A model generated the notes under the pieces. The model was not told the DNA's origin. It ran no database searches and saw only the letters and a program-made list of their open reading frames with translations. A stretch of DNA of 30,250 bases, from assembly GCA_900758375.1 (NCBI GenBank), contig CAAERJ010000041.1, forward strand, positions 1-30,250, read 5' to 3'. Of this stretch, positions 1-8,828 are shown piece by piece (within the stretch, counting starts at the first letter, position 1; every line of letters begins with the position of its first letter). Origin of the DNA: an uncultured Collinsella sp. GTDB taxonomy: Bacteria > Actinomycetota > Coriobacteriia > Coriobacteriales > Coriobacteriaceae. Both the position numbers and the translations under genes were made by a program.

Positions 1-103
1 CGGCACGGGCTAAGTTTATCGCGAGTTCCGCACGAACAGGAGGCCACTTAATGTGGCCTCCGTCGTGAGCAGGACTGTAGAGCAGGAAACTTAGCCCGTG
101 CCG
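1..103. repeat. Nested palindromic element at window edge
   Basis: Perfect 17-bp inverted arms lie at 1-17 and 87-103. Inside is a second perfect hairpin, 39-47 with 53-61 (GGAGGCCAC / GTGGCCTCC, 5-nt loop), and a 5-bp pair CACGA/TCGTG at 31-35 and 63-67 brackets it. The inner hairpin looks like a terminator stem but has no U tract. The left arm may continue outside the window. It probably belongs to the 3' end of the gene before the window. It shares architecture, but not sequence, with the repeats at 21332-21757. Confidence 0.75.
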
Positions 104-202
104 GGGCCGCTGAGACCAGACCGGCGGGATAGACCAGTTCAGATGGGGCTTTGATGCATGGGTGGTCTGCTGGTGGGCAATTGGGTATCATGCTAAGGTT
201 AT

Positions 203-229
203 TGCATCGACTCTGCGATGCATTGTTGT
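203..229 (+). promoter_or_regulatory. Terminator-like hairpin in the rnj leader
   Basis: TGCATCG at 203-209 pairs perfectly with CGATGCA at 216-222 around a 6-nt loop, and TTGTTGT follows. The hairpin lies about 80 nt before the chosen rnj start. It could be a weak terminator, an attenuator or an RNase target in the leader. I could not place a convincing promoter between 104 and 310, so whether it is transcribed with rnj is unproven. Confidence 0.4.
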
Positions 230-310
230 ACGTTCCCGGCGGTCGGTTTGCCAGAAGCGCCCCGTCGGTTGTTCCAGACCCGTTTCGAAGAAAGGAAACC
301 ACACGAACCT

Positions 311-1981
311 ATGGCAGCTAAAAAATCATCTCCCTTGAAGATCATTCCGCTCGGCGGCCTTGACGGCATCGGCAAGAACATGACGGTCTTCGAGTGCGGC
401 GACGACATGGTGCTCGTCGACGCCGGTCTCATGTTCCCCGACGACTCCCAGCCCGGTATCGACCTGGTGCTTCCCGACTACACCTATGTCCTGGAGAACG
501 AGGAGAAGCTCCGCGGCATCGTCGTCACCCACGGCCACGAGGACCACACCGGTTCGCTTCCGTACCTGCTGCAGGACCTCAACAACAAGGTGCCCATCTT
601 CTCGAGCAAGCTGACGCTCGGTTTTATCGAGGGTAAGCTCTCCGAGTTCCGCATTCGCGCGCCCAAGTTCCGTGAGGTCAAGGGCGGCAGCCACGTCAAT
701 CTCGGTGGCATCTCGCTCGACTTCTTCTCCATGACGCACTCCATTCCGGGCGCTTTGGGCGTGTTTATTCGCACCAACCAGGGCACCGTTATGCACACGG
801 GCGACTTTAAGCTCGACCAGACGCCCATCGACGGCGTCACGCCCGACTATGCCGCCATCAGCCGCTTTGCCAAGCAAGGTATCGACCTGCTGCTTTCCGA
901 CTCCACCAACGCCACGGTTCCCGGCTTTACCAAGTCCGAGGCCGAGGTCGGCCCCAACCTGCTGCATGCCATCAAGAATGCTCCGGGCCGCGTGTTCGTC
1001 GCGTCGTTCTCGAGCCACATCCATCGCCTGCAGCAGATCTGCGACGCCGCCCGCAAGTGCGGCCGCAAGGTCGTCGTGACAGGACGTTCCATGCTCACCA
1101 ACACTCGCGTGGCGCGCGAGCTGGGCTACCTCAACATCGACGATGCCGATATCCTCGATGCCTTTGATATCGATAACCTGCCCGATGACAAGATCGTCGT
1201 CATGTGCACCGGTTCGCAGGGCGAGCCGCTGTCGGCCCTGTCCCGCATGGCCAACGGCGAGCACAAGACGCTTTCCATCCATGAGGGCGATACCGTCATC
1301 CTCTCGGCAACTCCCGTTCCCGGCAACGAAAAGGCCGTCCAGCAGGTCGTCAACAGCCTGGCCAAGCTTGGCTGCGACGTCTGGGATAAGTCCCGCGCCC
1401 TCGTCCACGTCTCGGGTCATGGCAGCCAGGAGGAGCTCAAGCTCATGATGGCCATGGCCAAGCCCACCTACTTTATGCCGGTTCACGGCGAGGCCGTTCA
1501 CCTGCGCGCCCATGCCCAGCTCGCCCGCAAGATGGGCCTTAAGGACGATCATATCTTTATCCTCGACAATGGTGACACGCTCGAGATGCGCGGCGGTATC
1601 GTCAAACGCGGTGCGCCCGTCGAGTCCGGCGTCGTCTATGTCGACGGTCTGCGCATCGGCGATACCGACCCCATCGTCCTTCGCGATCGCCAAAAGCTCG
1701 CCAACGACGGTATGGTCACGGCTGTTGCCATCGTCTCGCTCAAGCACAAGAAGATCGAGGCTATCGAGTTCTCGGGCCGCGGCGTTTCGTTTGCCATCGA
1801 CGACCAGTTCTCCGAGGATGCCTCCGCAGCCATCATGAAGACGATTGAGAAGGGCAAGTTTAGCTTTACCAGTAGCGGCTCCGATGCCATTCGCAAGGCC
1901 GTGCGCGATTCGCTCTCCAACTTTATCTGGAGCCGCACGCGCACCCGTCCGATGATCATCCCAGTCGTCATGGAGGTTTAG
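311..1981 (+). CDS. rnj: Ribonuclease J
   Basis: Metallo-beta-lactamase-fold RNase of the beta-CASP family, 556 aa, the usual size. Family members combine 5'-3' exonuclease and endonuclease activity in mRNA decay and rRNA maturation in the cytoplasm. The zinc-binding signature HGHEDHTG is near residue 75. The beta-CASP motifs GRSMLTNTR and CTGSQGEP follow in the middle, then HVSGHGSQEE and MPVHGE, and the C-terminal domain runs to the end. The frame is open upstream to 218, but the upstream residues look unlike the family and the ATG at 311 begins the conserved part, with a purine-rich AAAGGAAA about 12 nt before it. ftsK follows after a single base. Identification is secure; the start is fairly secure. 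Confidence 0.96.
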   Translation: MAAKKSSPLKIIPLGGLDGIGKNMTVFECGDDMVLVDAGLMFPDDSQPGIDLVLPDYTYVLENEEKLRGIVVTHGHEDHTGSLPYLLQDLNNKVPIFSSKLTLGFIEGKLSEFRIRAPKFREVKGGSHVNLGGISLDFFSMTHSIPGALGVFIRTNQGTVMHTGDFKLDQTPIDGVTPDYAAISRFAKQGIDLLLSDSTNATVPGFTKSEAEVGPNLLHAIKNAPGRVFVASFSSHIHRLQQICDAARKCGRKVVVTGRSMLTNTRVARELGYLNIDDADILDAFDIDNLPDDKIVVMCTGSQGEPLSALSRMANGEHKTLSIHEGDTVILSATPVPGNEKAVQQVVNSLAKLGCDVWDKSRALVHVSGHGSQEELKLMMAMAKPTYFMPVHGEAVHLRAHAQLARKMGLKDDHIFILDNGDTLEMRGGIVKRGAPVESGVVYVDGLRIGDTDPIVLRDRQKLANDGMVTAVAIVSLKHKKIEAIEFSGRGVSFAIDDQFSEDASAAIMKTIEKGKFSFTSSGSDAIRKAVRDSLSNFIWSRTRTRPMIIPVVMEV

Positions 1982-1982
1982 T

Positions 1983-4760
1983 TTGGCGCGCGGATCTGCA
2001 CAAAACGCCAAAGGCAACAAAGCCAACAACCAACCGGCATCTGCTAAGGGTGCCGGTTCCCATCTGCGTGCCAATAAGGGCCACGAGTCCGAGTTCGATG
2101 AGCTCGAACCCCTGGTCGAGCCTTCGGCCAATCGCGATATCGCCGGCGTTATCATTGCCGTTTTGGCGATTGCGTCCTTCATTGCCGTGATTTCTCCGGC
2201 AACGGCACCCGTGACAGCTGCGGTTGCCGGTTTCTACCACCTTGGCTTTGGCCTGGGCGCCTACGTGCTGCCGATCGTCATCTTGCTGTTTGCCGCCACG
2301 CTCTTTTTGGGTGAGGACTCGCCGCTCAACATTCGCTCGGTCGCGGGTGGTGCCGTGGTCTTTGTGGCCATTGTTTCTATACTGTCGCTGATGGTGCCGG
2401 GCACGAGCGATTCGTGCGACCTCATGTTTGCGCCGCAGAACCTTTCCGCCTCGGGCGGCTACATTGGCGCCTTTATCGCAAGTGCCTTGCAAAACGCCCT
2501 GGGTAAACCTATCGCTATGGTTGTCTTGCTGGGCCTTGTCGTCGTTGGCCTGGTCATCATCGGCTTTTCGGTGGGTGGCGTTTTGCGCTCCGCACGTGAT
2601 CGCGCTGCCGATTTTGCCGAGCGCCGTCGTGCCGATGTCAACGCGAGCCCGTGGGGCGATGAAGAGGCCCTGTCGGTTCCCGGCGTTGCCCGTCCGCACC
2701 TGAGCATTCTGCGCCAGAAGGGGGCTGACGCCGCGGTGACCACGTTCATGGGTGGCGATGCCGACCCGGTTTTGGATGACGACGAGGACGATGACCCGTT
2801 TGTCGACGTGTCCGAGGCCGTGGAGGCCGAGCGAGCCAAGACCACGCTGCTGCCGCGTCGCCATGCCAAGAAGGGCAAGGCCGCGCCCAAGCTCAACACG
2901 AGCGAGCCCGACCCGTCTTGGTCCGATAGCGAAATCGAACTCACCGAGGGCGATGACGAGGACGACGAGACTCCGCTCGAGACCGCCAAGACAACCTTGC
3001 TGCCGCGTCGCCGTGCCAAGGCAGGACAGGTCACCGGACAGTTTTCGTTGGAAGACGACCCGGACAAGGCTGACGAGTCGGAGCCGCCGTTTGCCGTGAA
3101 TCCCGTTTCGGCAGCTCCACAGATCCCTGACTTCCTAAAGCATCCCAAGGTTTCCGATGCCTCCGCCCCCACGGCTTCCGCTGCTCCTGTTGCAGCCGGC
3201 GATGGGGGAGCGGACGGTACCACTGCCGATGCCGAGGGCGACCAAGAGGACGGCCTCAAGCTTCCGCCGCTCGAAATCCTGCATGCCAACCCGCAGTCGG
3301 CGTCCTCCGCGTCTTCTGACAAGGAGCTGGAACAGACTGCCGAGTCGCTGCAGTCCACCTTGCTGGAGTTTGGCCGTAGCGCCCGCGTTGTCGGCTGGAT
3401 TGCCGGCCCCACGGTCACGACCTTTAAGCTGCAGCCCGGTGAGGGCGAGCGCGTGAGCAAGATCTCGAGCCTCGAGGACGATATCGCGCTTTCGCTTGCC
3501 GCCCAGTCGGTGCGTATTTTTGCGCCGATTCCCGGCACCTCGCTCGTTGGTATCGAGATTCCCAATCGTAAGCGTCAGAACGTCAATCTGGGCGACGTAC
3601 TTCCCTATGTGAAGGGCGGTCCGCTCGAGCTTGCCATCGGTCGCGATGCCGAGGGCACGCCGGTTGTCGCCGACCTCGCTAAGATGCCCCACCTGCTGAT
3701 CGCCGGTACCACCGGTTCCGGTAAGTCGGTCATGATCAACTCCATCATCACGACCCTGCTCATGCGCGCCCTTCCTGAGGACGTTCGCCTGATCATGGTC
3801 GACCCCAAGCGCGTCGAGCTTGCAGGCTATAACGGTCTGCCGCATCTCTATGTGCCCGTGGTGACCGAGCCCAAGCAGGCTGCCAGCGCGCTGCAATGGG
3901 CCGTGTCCGAGATGGAGCGTCGCCTGAAGGTCTTCGAGCGCCTCAACGTTCGCAAGATCTCGACCTACAACGAAAAGCAGGCCGCCGGCGAGTTTGAGCA
4001 TTACGATAACCCGCCGCAAAAGATGCCCTATCTGGTCATCATCATCGACGAGCTTTCGGACCTGATGATGGTTGCCGGCAAGGATGTCGAGGCTTCGATC
4101 GTCCGTATCGCCCAGCTGGGCCGTGCCGCCGGTATTCACCTTATCGTGGCTACGCAGCGCCCCAGCTCCAACGTGGTGACGGGCCTTATTAAGGCCAACA
4201 TCACCAACCGTATCGCCTTTAACGTGGCTACGGGCATCGATTCCCGCGTCATTATCGACCAGATGGGCGCCGAAAAGCTTACCGGTTTGGGCGACATGCT
4301 GTTCTCCAAGGTCGACTGGGGCAAACCCCGCCGTATCCAGGGCTGTTTTGTCTCGGACGACGAGATCAACGAGATCGTCGAGTTCGTTAAGTCGCAAAGC
4401 GAGCCCGACTACCACGAGGAGATTCTGTCTGCCGTGGCGCCTGCTTCCATGTCCATGGCTGGTGGCGGCATTGTTCGCACGGGCGTTGCCGAGCCGCAAG
4501 ATGACGACCCGCTTATCTGGGAAGCCGCCCATATTGTGGTGGAATCGCAGCTGGGCTCCACATCTGGCCTGCAACGCCGCCTTAAGGTTGGCTATGCGCG
4601 CGCCGGGCGTATTATGGACATGCTGGAAGAAAAGGGTGTCGTCGGCCCGCCTGACGGTTCCAAGCCGCGCGAGGTCCTGCTGGACGAGGAGGGGCTTGCC
4701 GCGCTGGAGTCTGTCGACGCCGAGATGGCACGTGAAGATCGTGAGTTTGGAGGATTCTGA
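1983..4760 (+). CDS. ftsK: DNA translocase FtsK/SpoIIIE
   Basis: Septal DNA pump, 925 aa, that moves chromosome termini and helps resolve chromosome dimers. The start is a TTG with GGAGG six bases upstream, overlapping the end of rnj. Residues about 50-205 form four or more hydrophobic membrane segments. Residues about 205-440 are an acidic, low-complexity linker carrying a duplicated TTLLPRR motif. The motor follows, with Walker A GTTGSGKS near residue 578 and Walker B VIIIDELSD near residue 690. The C-terminal winged-helix gamma domain, including DMLEEKGVVGPPDGSKPREV, reads the chromosome polarity sequences. The stop codon overlaps the next start as ATGA. The linker is rich in acidic residues and poorly conserved, as is normal for this family. 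Confidence 0.96.
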   Translation: MARGSAQNAKGNKANNQPASAKGAGSHLRANKGHESEFDELEPLVEPSANRDIAGVIIAVLAIASFIAVISPATAPVTAAVAGFYHLGFGLGAYVLPIVILLFAATLFLGEDSPLNIRSVAGGAVVFVAIVSILSLMVPGTSDSCDLMFAPQNLSASGGYIGAFIASALQNALGKPIAMVVLLGLVVVGLVIIGFSVGGVLRSARDRAADFAERRRADVNASPWGDEEALSVPGVARPHLSILRQKGADAAVTTFMGGDADPVLDDDEDDDPFVDVSEAVEAERAKTTLLPRRHAKKGKAAPKLNTSEPDPSWSDSEIELTEGDDEDDETPLETAKTTLLPRRRAKAGQVTGQFSLEDDPDKADESEPPFAVNPVSAAPQIPDFLKHPKVSDASAPTASAAPVAAGDGGADGTTADAEGDQEDGLKLPPLEILHANPQSASSASSDKELEQTAESLQSTLLEFGRSARVVGWIAGPTVTTFKLQPGEGERVSKISSLEDDIALSLAAQSVRIFAPIPGTSLVGIEIPNRKRQNVNLGDVLPYVKGGPLELAIGRDAEGTPVVADLAKMPHLLIAGTTGSGKSVMINSIITTLLMRALPEDVRLIMVDPKRVELAGYNGLPHLYVPVVTEPKQAASALQWAVSEMERRLKVFERLNVRKISTYNEKQAAGEFEHYDNPPQKMPYLVIIIDELSDLMMVAGKDVEASIVRIAQLGRAAGIHLIVATQRPSSNVVTGLIKANITNRIAFNVATGIDSRVIIDQMGAEKLTGLGDMLFSKVDWGKPRRIQGCFVSDDEINEIVEFVKSQSEPDYHEEILSAVAPASMSMAGGGIVRTGVAEPQDDDPLIWEAAHIVVESQLGSTSGLQRRLKVGYARAGRIMDMLEEKGVVGPPDGSKPREVLLDEEGLAALESVDAEMAREDREFGGF
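2835..3020 (+). repeat. Duplicated AKTTLLPRR motif in the FtsK linker
   Basis: The codons for AKTTLLPRR occur at 2835 and again at 2985, exactly 50 codons apart (residues about 285 and 335), followed by HAK and RAK respectively. Each copy comes after an acidic run (DDDEDDD; GDDEDDE). The DNA of the two copies differs at several synonymous positions, so the protein motif rather than the DNA appears to be maintained. Confidence 0.85.
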
Positions 4761-6274
4761 TGGCTGCACGCTTTGGTGACATGCTGCTCGAGCAGCGTCG
4801 CCGGATGGGCCTTTCCATCCAGCAGGTCGCCAACACCATCAAAATCAGGCCGCAGATCATCGAGTTTTTCGAGACCGGTAACTTTGCATCGATGCCCCCG
4901 CGCGGCTATGCGCAGGGCATGATTTCGAGCTATGCACGCTTTTTGGGGCTTAACCCTCGCGAGGTCGTCAACGCTTATTTTGACGACCTCATGGCATATG
5001 AACGCGAGACCTCGCAGCGGGGCGGTCGTTTTCAGGATGCTGCCGGCTACGTTAACTCGCGTTCGTCGGTCGATAACGGACGCTTTCTGATGGTTCAGGG
5101 TGGTCGCTCGACGCGGTACGGTCAGCGCCCTCCGCAGGCGGGCTATATCACCGAGACGGGCTCCAGCGAGGAGATTCGTTCTCAGCGAGATCGCTTTCGC
5201 AGTACGCCCATGCCTGATGACCGTGCGCTTCCCGCCGCTCGCGGGTTGAGTCGCGATCCCCGCGCCGGTTACGGCGACGGTGGCTACTCCGGTCGTGGTT
5301 ATCGCGGAGTTTCTGCCGGGCGTTCCCATGGTGGATATGCCGACGCCGATACCACGCAGGTGACGCCGCGCCTCCGTTCGCAATCGCAGTCTTACGGGCA
5401 GCGCTCTTCGGCGCCTCGCTCTGGCCAGCGTGGCTATCAGAACCGTGGCGAGCTTGCGCCGCGTTCGGGCCAGCGCGGCTCGCAGAGCCAAGGCGGCTAT
5501 CGTGGTCGTCCCGATAGCGGTCGTGGCCGTATACCGCAGGTAAACGGTCGCGGTGGTTCTAATCGCGGACGCGGCGGTGGACGTGCCCCCCAGAATAATG
5601 GACTCGATCCGCGCATCATCTACGCCGGAATCGGTGCCGTGGCGCTTTTGCTGATTTTGCTCATCGTGGTTCTCCTGCGTGGCTGCGGCTCTTCTGCACC
5701 CGAGTCGACGCCCGAGACGCCCGCGGCCACCAAGACGACGACCAAGAAGTCTTCCAAGAAGACCGAATCCGTTGACGAAGATGAAGGCACCGACGAGGCG
5801 ACGGATTCTGCCGATTCCGATGCCGCCAAGGCGAACGCGAAAAAGAAAGAGGACGAGGTCATCAAGGTCAAGGTCTCCGTTGCCAAGGGCAAGACCGCCT
5901 GGATTGAGGTCAAAGTCGACGGTAAATCGGTCTTTGGCGCCCAGGCAACCGGTCCCTTTGAGCAGGAGTACACGCCCGAGTCCTCGATCGAGATCACCAC
6001 GTCCAAGCCCTCCGATGTCACGGTTACCAAGAACGGTGAAAAGGTTCGCTACGACACCAAGACATCGGGCGTGGCGCGCGTGACCATTACCGTTCCCAAG
6101 AAGGAGACCACAGGGTCCGAGGATGGCGAGAGTACCGACGGCACTGATGCTGCCGACGGCACCGACGCCCAGTCTACCGACGGCACCGACCCTCAGTCTA
6201 CCGACGGTACCGACACGGCATCCGACGGCCAGACTGCAAACGATTCAGATGACTATTCGTACGACAGCTACTAA
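4760..6274 (+). CDS. RodZ-like membrane-anchored helix-turn-helix protein
   Basis: A 504-aa protein with the RodZ layout. An HTH_25-type domain at residues 1-80 opens MAARFGDMLLEQRRRMGLSI. A long cytoplasmic linker (about 100-275) is rich in Arg, Gly, Gln and Ser, with repeated APRSGQRG. One transmembrane helix spans about 285-307. An outer beta-rich DUF4115-like domain covers about 370-450, and the tail has STDGTD repeats. RodZ links MreB to the elongation machinery in rods. Its position directly after ftsK matches ymfM/rodZ in Firmicutes. The start overlaps the ftsK stop (ATGA), so the two are probably translationally coupled. Domain layout is seen; a role in cell shape is inferred. The RG-rich linker is much longer than in model RodZ proteins. 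Confidence 0.85.
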   Translation: MAARFGDMLLEQRRRMGLSIQQVANTIKIRPQIIEFFETGNFASMPPRGYAQGMISSYARFLGLNPREVVNAYFDDLMAYERETSQRGGRFQDAAGYVNSRSSVDNGRFLMVQGGRSTRYGQRPPQAGYITETGSSEEIRSQRDRFRSTPMPDDRALPAARGLSRDPRAGYGDGGYSGRGYRGVSAGRSHGGYADADTTQVTPRLRSQSQSYGQRSSAPRSGQRGYQNRGELAPRSGQRGSQSQGGYRGRPDSGRGRIPQVNGRGGSNRGRGGGRAPQNNGLDPRIIYAGIGAVALLLILLIVVLLRGCGSSAPESTPETPAATKTTTKKSSKKTESVDEDEGTDEATDSADSDAAKANAKKKEDEVIKVKVSVAKGKTAWIEVKVDGKSVFGAQATGPFEQEYTPESSIEITTSKPSDVTVTKNGEKVRYDTKTSGVARVTITVPKKETTGSEDGESTDGTDAADGTDAQSTDGTDPQSTDGTDTASDGQTANDSDDYSYDSY

Positions 6275-6300
6275 GGCTCCCCGTACCGAAAGGAAGAACC

Positions 6301-6798
6301 ATGGCTAAAGATTCCAGCTTCGACGTTGTGTCCGAGGTCAATATGCAGGAGGTCGATAACGCCTTCCAGCAGACCACCCGCGAGATCTCTCAGCGCTATG
6401 ACCTCAAGGACTCCGGCGCCACCATCGAGCTTTCGAAGGGCGACAAGCTCTTTACGATCAATGCCCCGGCCGATTTTGTCTCCAAGCAGATCATTGACGT
6501 GTTGAGCTCTAAGCTCATCAAGCGCGGCATCGACCTCAAGGCTGTCTCTTGGGACGCGCCGCAGGCGGCTTCGGGCGGTACCGTGCGCGTGCTCGGCCAT
6601 ATCGTCGAGGGCATTGACCAGGCGACCGCCAAGAAGATCAATAAGGACATCAAGGATCAAAAGCTCAAGGTCAAGGTGACCATCGAGGCCGATAAGCTGC
6701 GCGTTACCTCGGCCTCGAAGGACGCGCTGCAGACCGTGATTCAGTTCCTGCGCGACCAGGACTACGGCCAGCCGCTGCAGTTTACAAATTACCGCTAA
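6301..6798 (+). CDS. yajQ: YajQ family nucleotide-binding protein
   Basis: 165 aa, the standard length for the family, beginning MAKDSSFDVVSEVNMQEVDNA, the typical YajQ opening. It has two ferredoxin-like halves, with the characteristic VTIEADKLRVTSASKDALQ near the end and a terminus resembling QPLQFTNYR. Members bind nucleic acid or nucleotides, and some bind cyclic di-GMP; the cellular role in Gram-positive bacteria is unclear. AAAGGAAG lies just before the ATG. The gene sits between the RodZ-like gene and rimO with short gaps and is probably co-transcribed. Confidence 0.93.
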   Translation: MAKDSSFDVVSEVNMQEVDNAFQQTTREISQRYDLKDSGATIELSKGDKLFTINAPADFVSKQIIDVLSSKLIKRGIDLKAVSWDAPQAASGGTVRVLGHIVEGIDQATAKKINKDIKDQKLKVKVTIEADKLRVTSASKDALQTVIQFLRDQDYGQPLQFTNYR

Positions 6799-6824
6799 TT
6801 CTTTCGAAAGGACCGCTCTCCAAC

Positions 6825-8174
6825 ATGGATACTCCGTTAGGTTCTGTACTCTATATCACGCTTGGCTGCGCCAAGAACGAGGTCGATACCGACCGCATGC
6901 GTTCGCTGCTGACCGCTGCGGGCTACGAGGAGGCATTCGATCCGCAGGATGCCGATATCGCTATCGTCAACACGTGCTCGTTTCTCGCCTCGGCGACGTC
7001 CGAGAGCATCGAGACCACGCTCGAGCTCGCTAACGAGGTGCAGGACGGCGTTCGCGCCTGCCCCATCGTCATGTGCGGTTGCGTGCCGTCTCGTTACGGC
7101 GACGACCTGCCCGACGAGCTTCCCGAGGTCGCGGCCTTTGTGAAGGCCGATGAGGAAGACGGTATCGTCTCTGTCATCGATGGCGTACTGGGCGTGGAGC
7201 GCGAGATCGCGGCCTATATCCCGCAGGTCAAGCGTACCGTCGAGGGCGCCGTTGCCTACGTCAAGATTTCCGATGGCTGCAATCGTTTTTGCAGCTTCTG
7301 CATGATCCCCTATATTCGCGGTCGCTATCATTCGCGCAATGCCGAGAGCATTATCTCCGAGGTGCGCGATCTGGTTGCCGGCGGTGTGCGCGAGATCGTG
7401 CTGATCGGCCAGGACACGGGCATTTGGGGCACCGACTTTGCCGACGAGGACGTCGCCGAGGGCTCGCCGCGCAATCTGGCGCAGCTGCTGCGTGCCGTCG
7501 CCGAGGCCGTGCGTCCGCATAACGTCTGGGTCCGCGTGCTCTATCTGCAGCCCGAGGGCATGACCGACGAGCTTATCGAGACGATTCGCGATACGCCCGA
7601 GGTGCTGCCCTATATCGATATCCCCGTGCAGCACTGCGACGCGCGCATCCTCAAGGCCATGCGTCGCTCCGGTTCGCGCCAGGAGCTCGAGGATCTGTTC
7701 CGCGATCTTCGCGAGCGCATCCCCGGCATCGTGATTCGCTCTACGGCCATGGTTGGCTTCCCGACCGAGACCGATGACGAGTTCCGCGATCTTATCGACT
7801 TTATGGACACCGTCGGCTTTGACTACACGAGCGTCTTTGCCTACTCGCGGGAGGAGGGCAGCCTGGCCGCCAAGATGGAGGGCCAGGTCGATGAGGAGGT
7901 CAAGCTCGAGCGCGCCCAGGAGGCCATGGATCTGGCCGAGTCGCTCGGTTTTGCCGCCACGGCAGCCCATGTGGGCGAGCGTGCCCAGGTGATCGTTGAT
8001 GGCATCGAGGAGACTGAGGACGGCGCCGAGCTGATCGGTCACGCCTGGTTCCAGGCGCCCGATTCCGATGGCGCGGTGCATCTGGATGCCAGCGAGGCGT
8101 CCGTGGGCGATATTCTGACTGTCGAGTTTACCGATAGCTTCTGCTATGAGCTTATCGGTCATGTTGTGGAGTAG
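6825..8174 (+). CDS. rimO: Ribosomal protein S12 methylthiotransferase RimO
   Basis: Radical SAM methylthiotransferase, 449 aa, which adds a methylthio group to a conserved aspartate of ribosomal protein S12. The N-terminal UPF0004 domain contains cluster-binding cysteines in ITLGCAKNEVD (C15), NTCSF (C51) and MCGCVPSRYG. The radical SAM motif CNRFCSFC lies at residues 152-159. The C-terminal TRAM domain begins around residue 380. TLGCAKN and the SDGCNRFCSFC context are typical of RimO rather than MiaB, and a separate miaB lies at 14828. GAAAGGA precedes the ATG. It is followed after 9 nt by pgsA. Confidence 0.95.
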   Translation: MDTPLGSVLYITLGCAKNEVDTDRMRSLLTAAGYEEAFDPQDADIAIVNTCSFLASATSESIETTLELANEVQDGVRACPIVMCGCVPSRYGDDLPDELPEVAAFVKADEEDGIVSVIDGVLGVEREIAAYIPQVKRTVEGAVAYVKISDGCNRFCSFCMIPYIRGRYHSRNAESIISEVRDLVAGGVREIVLIGQDTGIWGTDFADEDVAEGSPRNLAQLLRAVAEAVRPHNVWVRVLYLQPEGMTDELIETIRDTPEVLPYIDIPVQHCDARILKAMRRSGSRQELEDLFRDLRERIPGIVIRSTAMVGFPTETDDEFRDLIDFMDTVGFDYTSVFAYSREEGSLAAKMEGQVDEEVKLERAQEAMDLAESLGFAATAAHVGERAQVIVDGIEETEDGAELIGHAWFQAPDSDGAVHLDASEASVGDILTVEFTDSFCYELIGHVVE

Positions 8175-8183
8175 GAGAGCGTC

Positions 8184-8822
8184 GTGGCAAACGAGAGCAA
8201 TAAGGAACTGACGAGTGTTTGGACGCCCGCCAACATCGTGACGTGCGTTCGCATCGTCTTTATCCCGGTGTTCATGATCGTCTCGGCCCTGTCTCACGCG
8301 AGCGTTGCCGGTACGGACTGGAGCACCTTCGACGGCCCGCTCGCCGCCGCTGCCTTCATTTTGTATGTGATCCTGTCGTGCACCGATAAGGTCGACGGCT
8401 ATCTGGCGCGCTCGCGTAACGAGATCACCGATTTCGGCAAGTTCTTGGACCCCATCGCCGACAAGCTGCTGGTGTTCTCGGCCCTGCTGCTGTTCCTGGA
8501 TTTTGGCGCGGTGACCGTGTGGTCCGTGTTCATTATCCTGTTTCGTGAGCTGTTGGTGAGCGCCCTTCGTATGGTCGCAAGTGCTGCCGGTGTGGTCGTT
8601 GCCGCCGATAAGCTCGGCAAGTATAAGACGGCGACCACGATGGTCTCTATCTGCGGCTATCTGTGCGTCTTTGCGATGGCCGGTCTTCAGCTGGGGCCGG
8701 TGTCGCTGCTGCTCGGTGTCTATTCGGTGTCGCGCTTCCTGTACGTCATCGCCGTGATTTTGACCATTGTCTCGGGTGCCCAGTACTTCTGGAACTGCCG
8801 TAAGATCGTCTTTTCGGTCTAG
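8184..8822 (+). CDS. pgsA: CDP-diacylglycerol-glycerol-3-phosphate 3-phosphatidyltransferase
   Basis: Integral membrane enzyme, 212 aa, making phosphatidylglycerol phosphate. The CDP-alcohol phosphotransferase signature is present as DKVDGYLARSRNEITDFGKF followed by LDPIADK, around residues 68-95, with the expected spacing of aspartates. Several hydrophobic helices surround it. The start is GTG with TAGGAG just upstream, at the rimO stop. The pgsA-cinA-recA order matches Firmicutes. A second CDP-alcohol phosphatidyltransferase occurs at 29110-29814, so substrate assignment between the two is by context: this one, in the cinA-recA cluster, is the more likely true PgsA. Confidence 0.92.
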   Translation: MANESNKELTSVWTPANIVTCVRIVFIPVFMIVSALSHASVAGTDWSTFDGPLAAAAFILYVILSCTDKVDGYLARSRNEITDFGKFLDPIADKLLVFSALLLFLDFGAVTVWSVFIILFRELLVSALRMVASAAGVVVAADKLGKYKTATTMVSICGYLCVFAMAGLQLGPVSLLLGVYSVSRFLYVIAVILTIVSGAQYFWNCRKIVFSV

Positions 8823-8828
8823 GTCCTG

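Noticed and set aside
326..2182. 618-codon open frame on the minus strand opposite rnj
   Set aside because: It mirrors the codon bias of rnj, has no ribosome site or recognisable domain, and rnj is certain.
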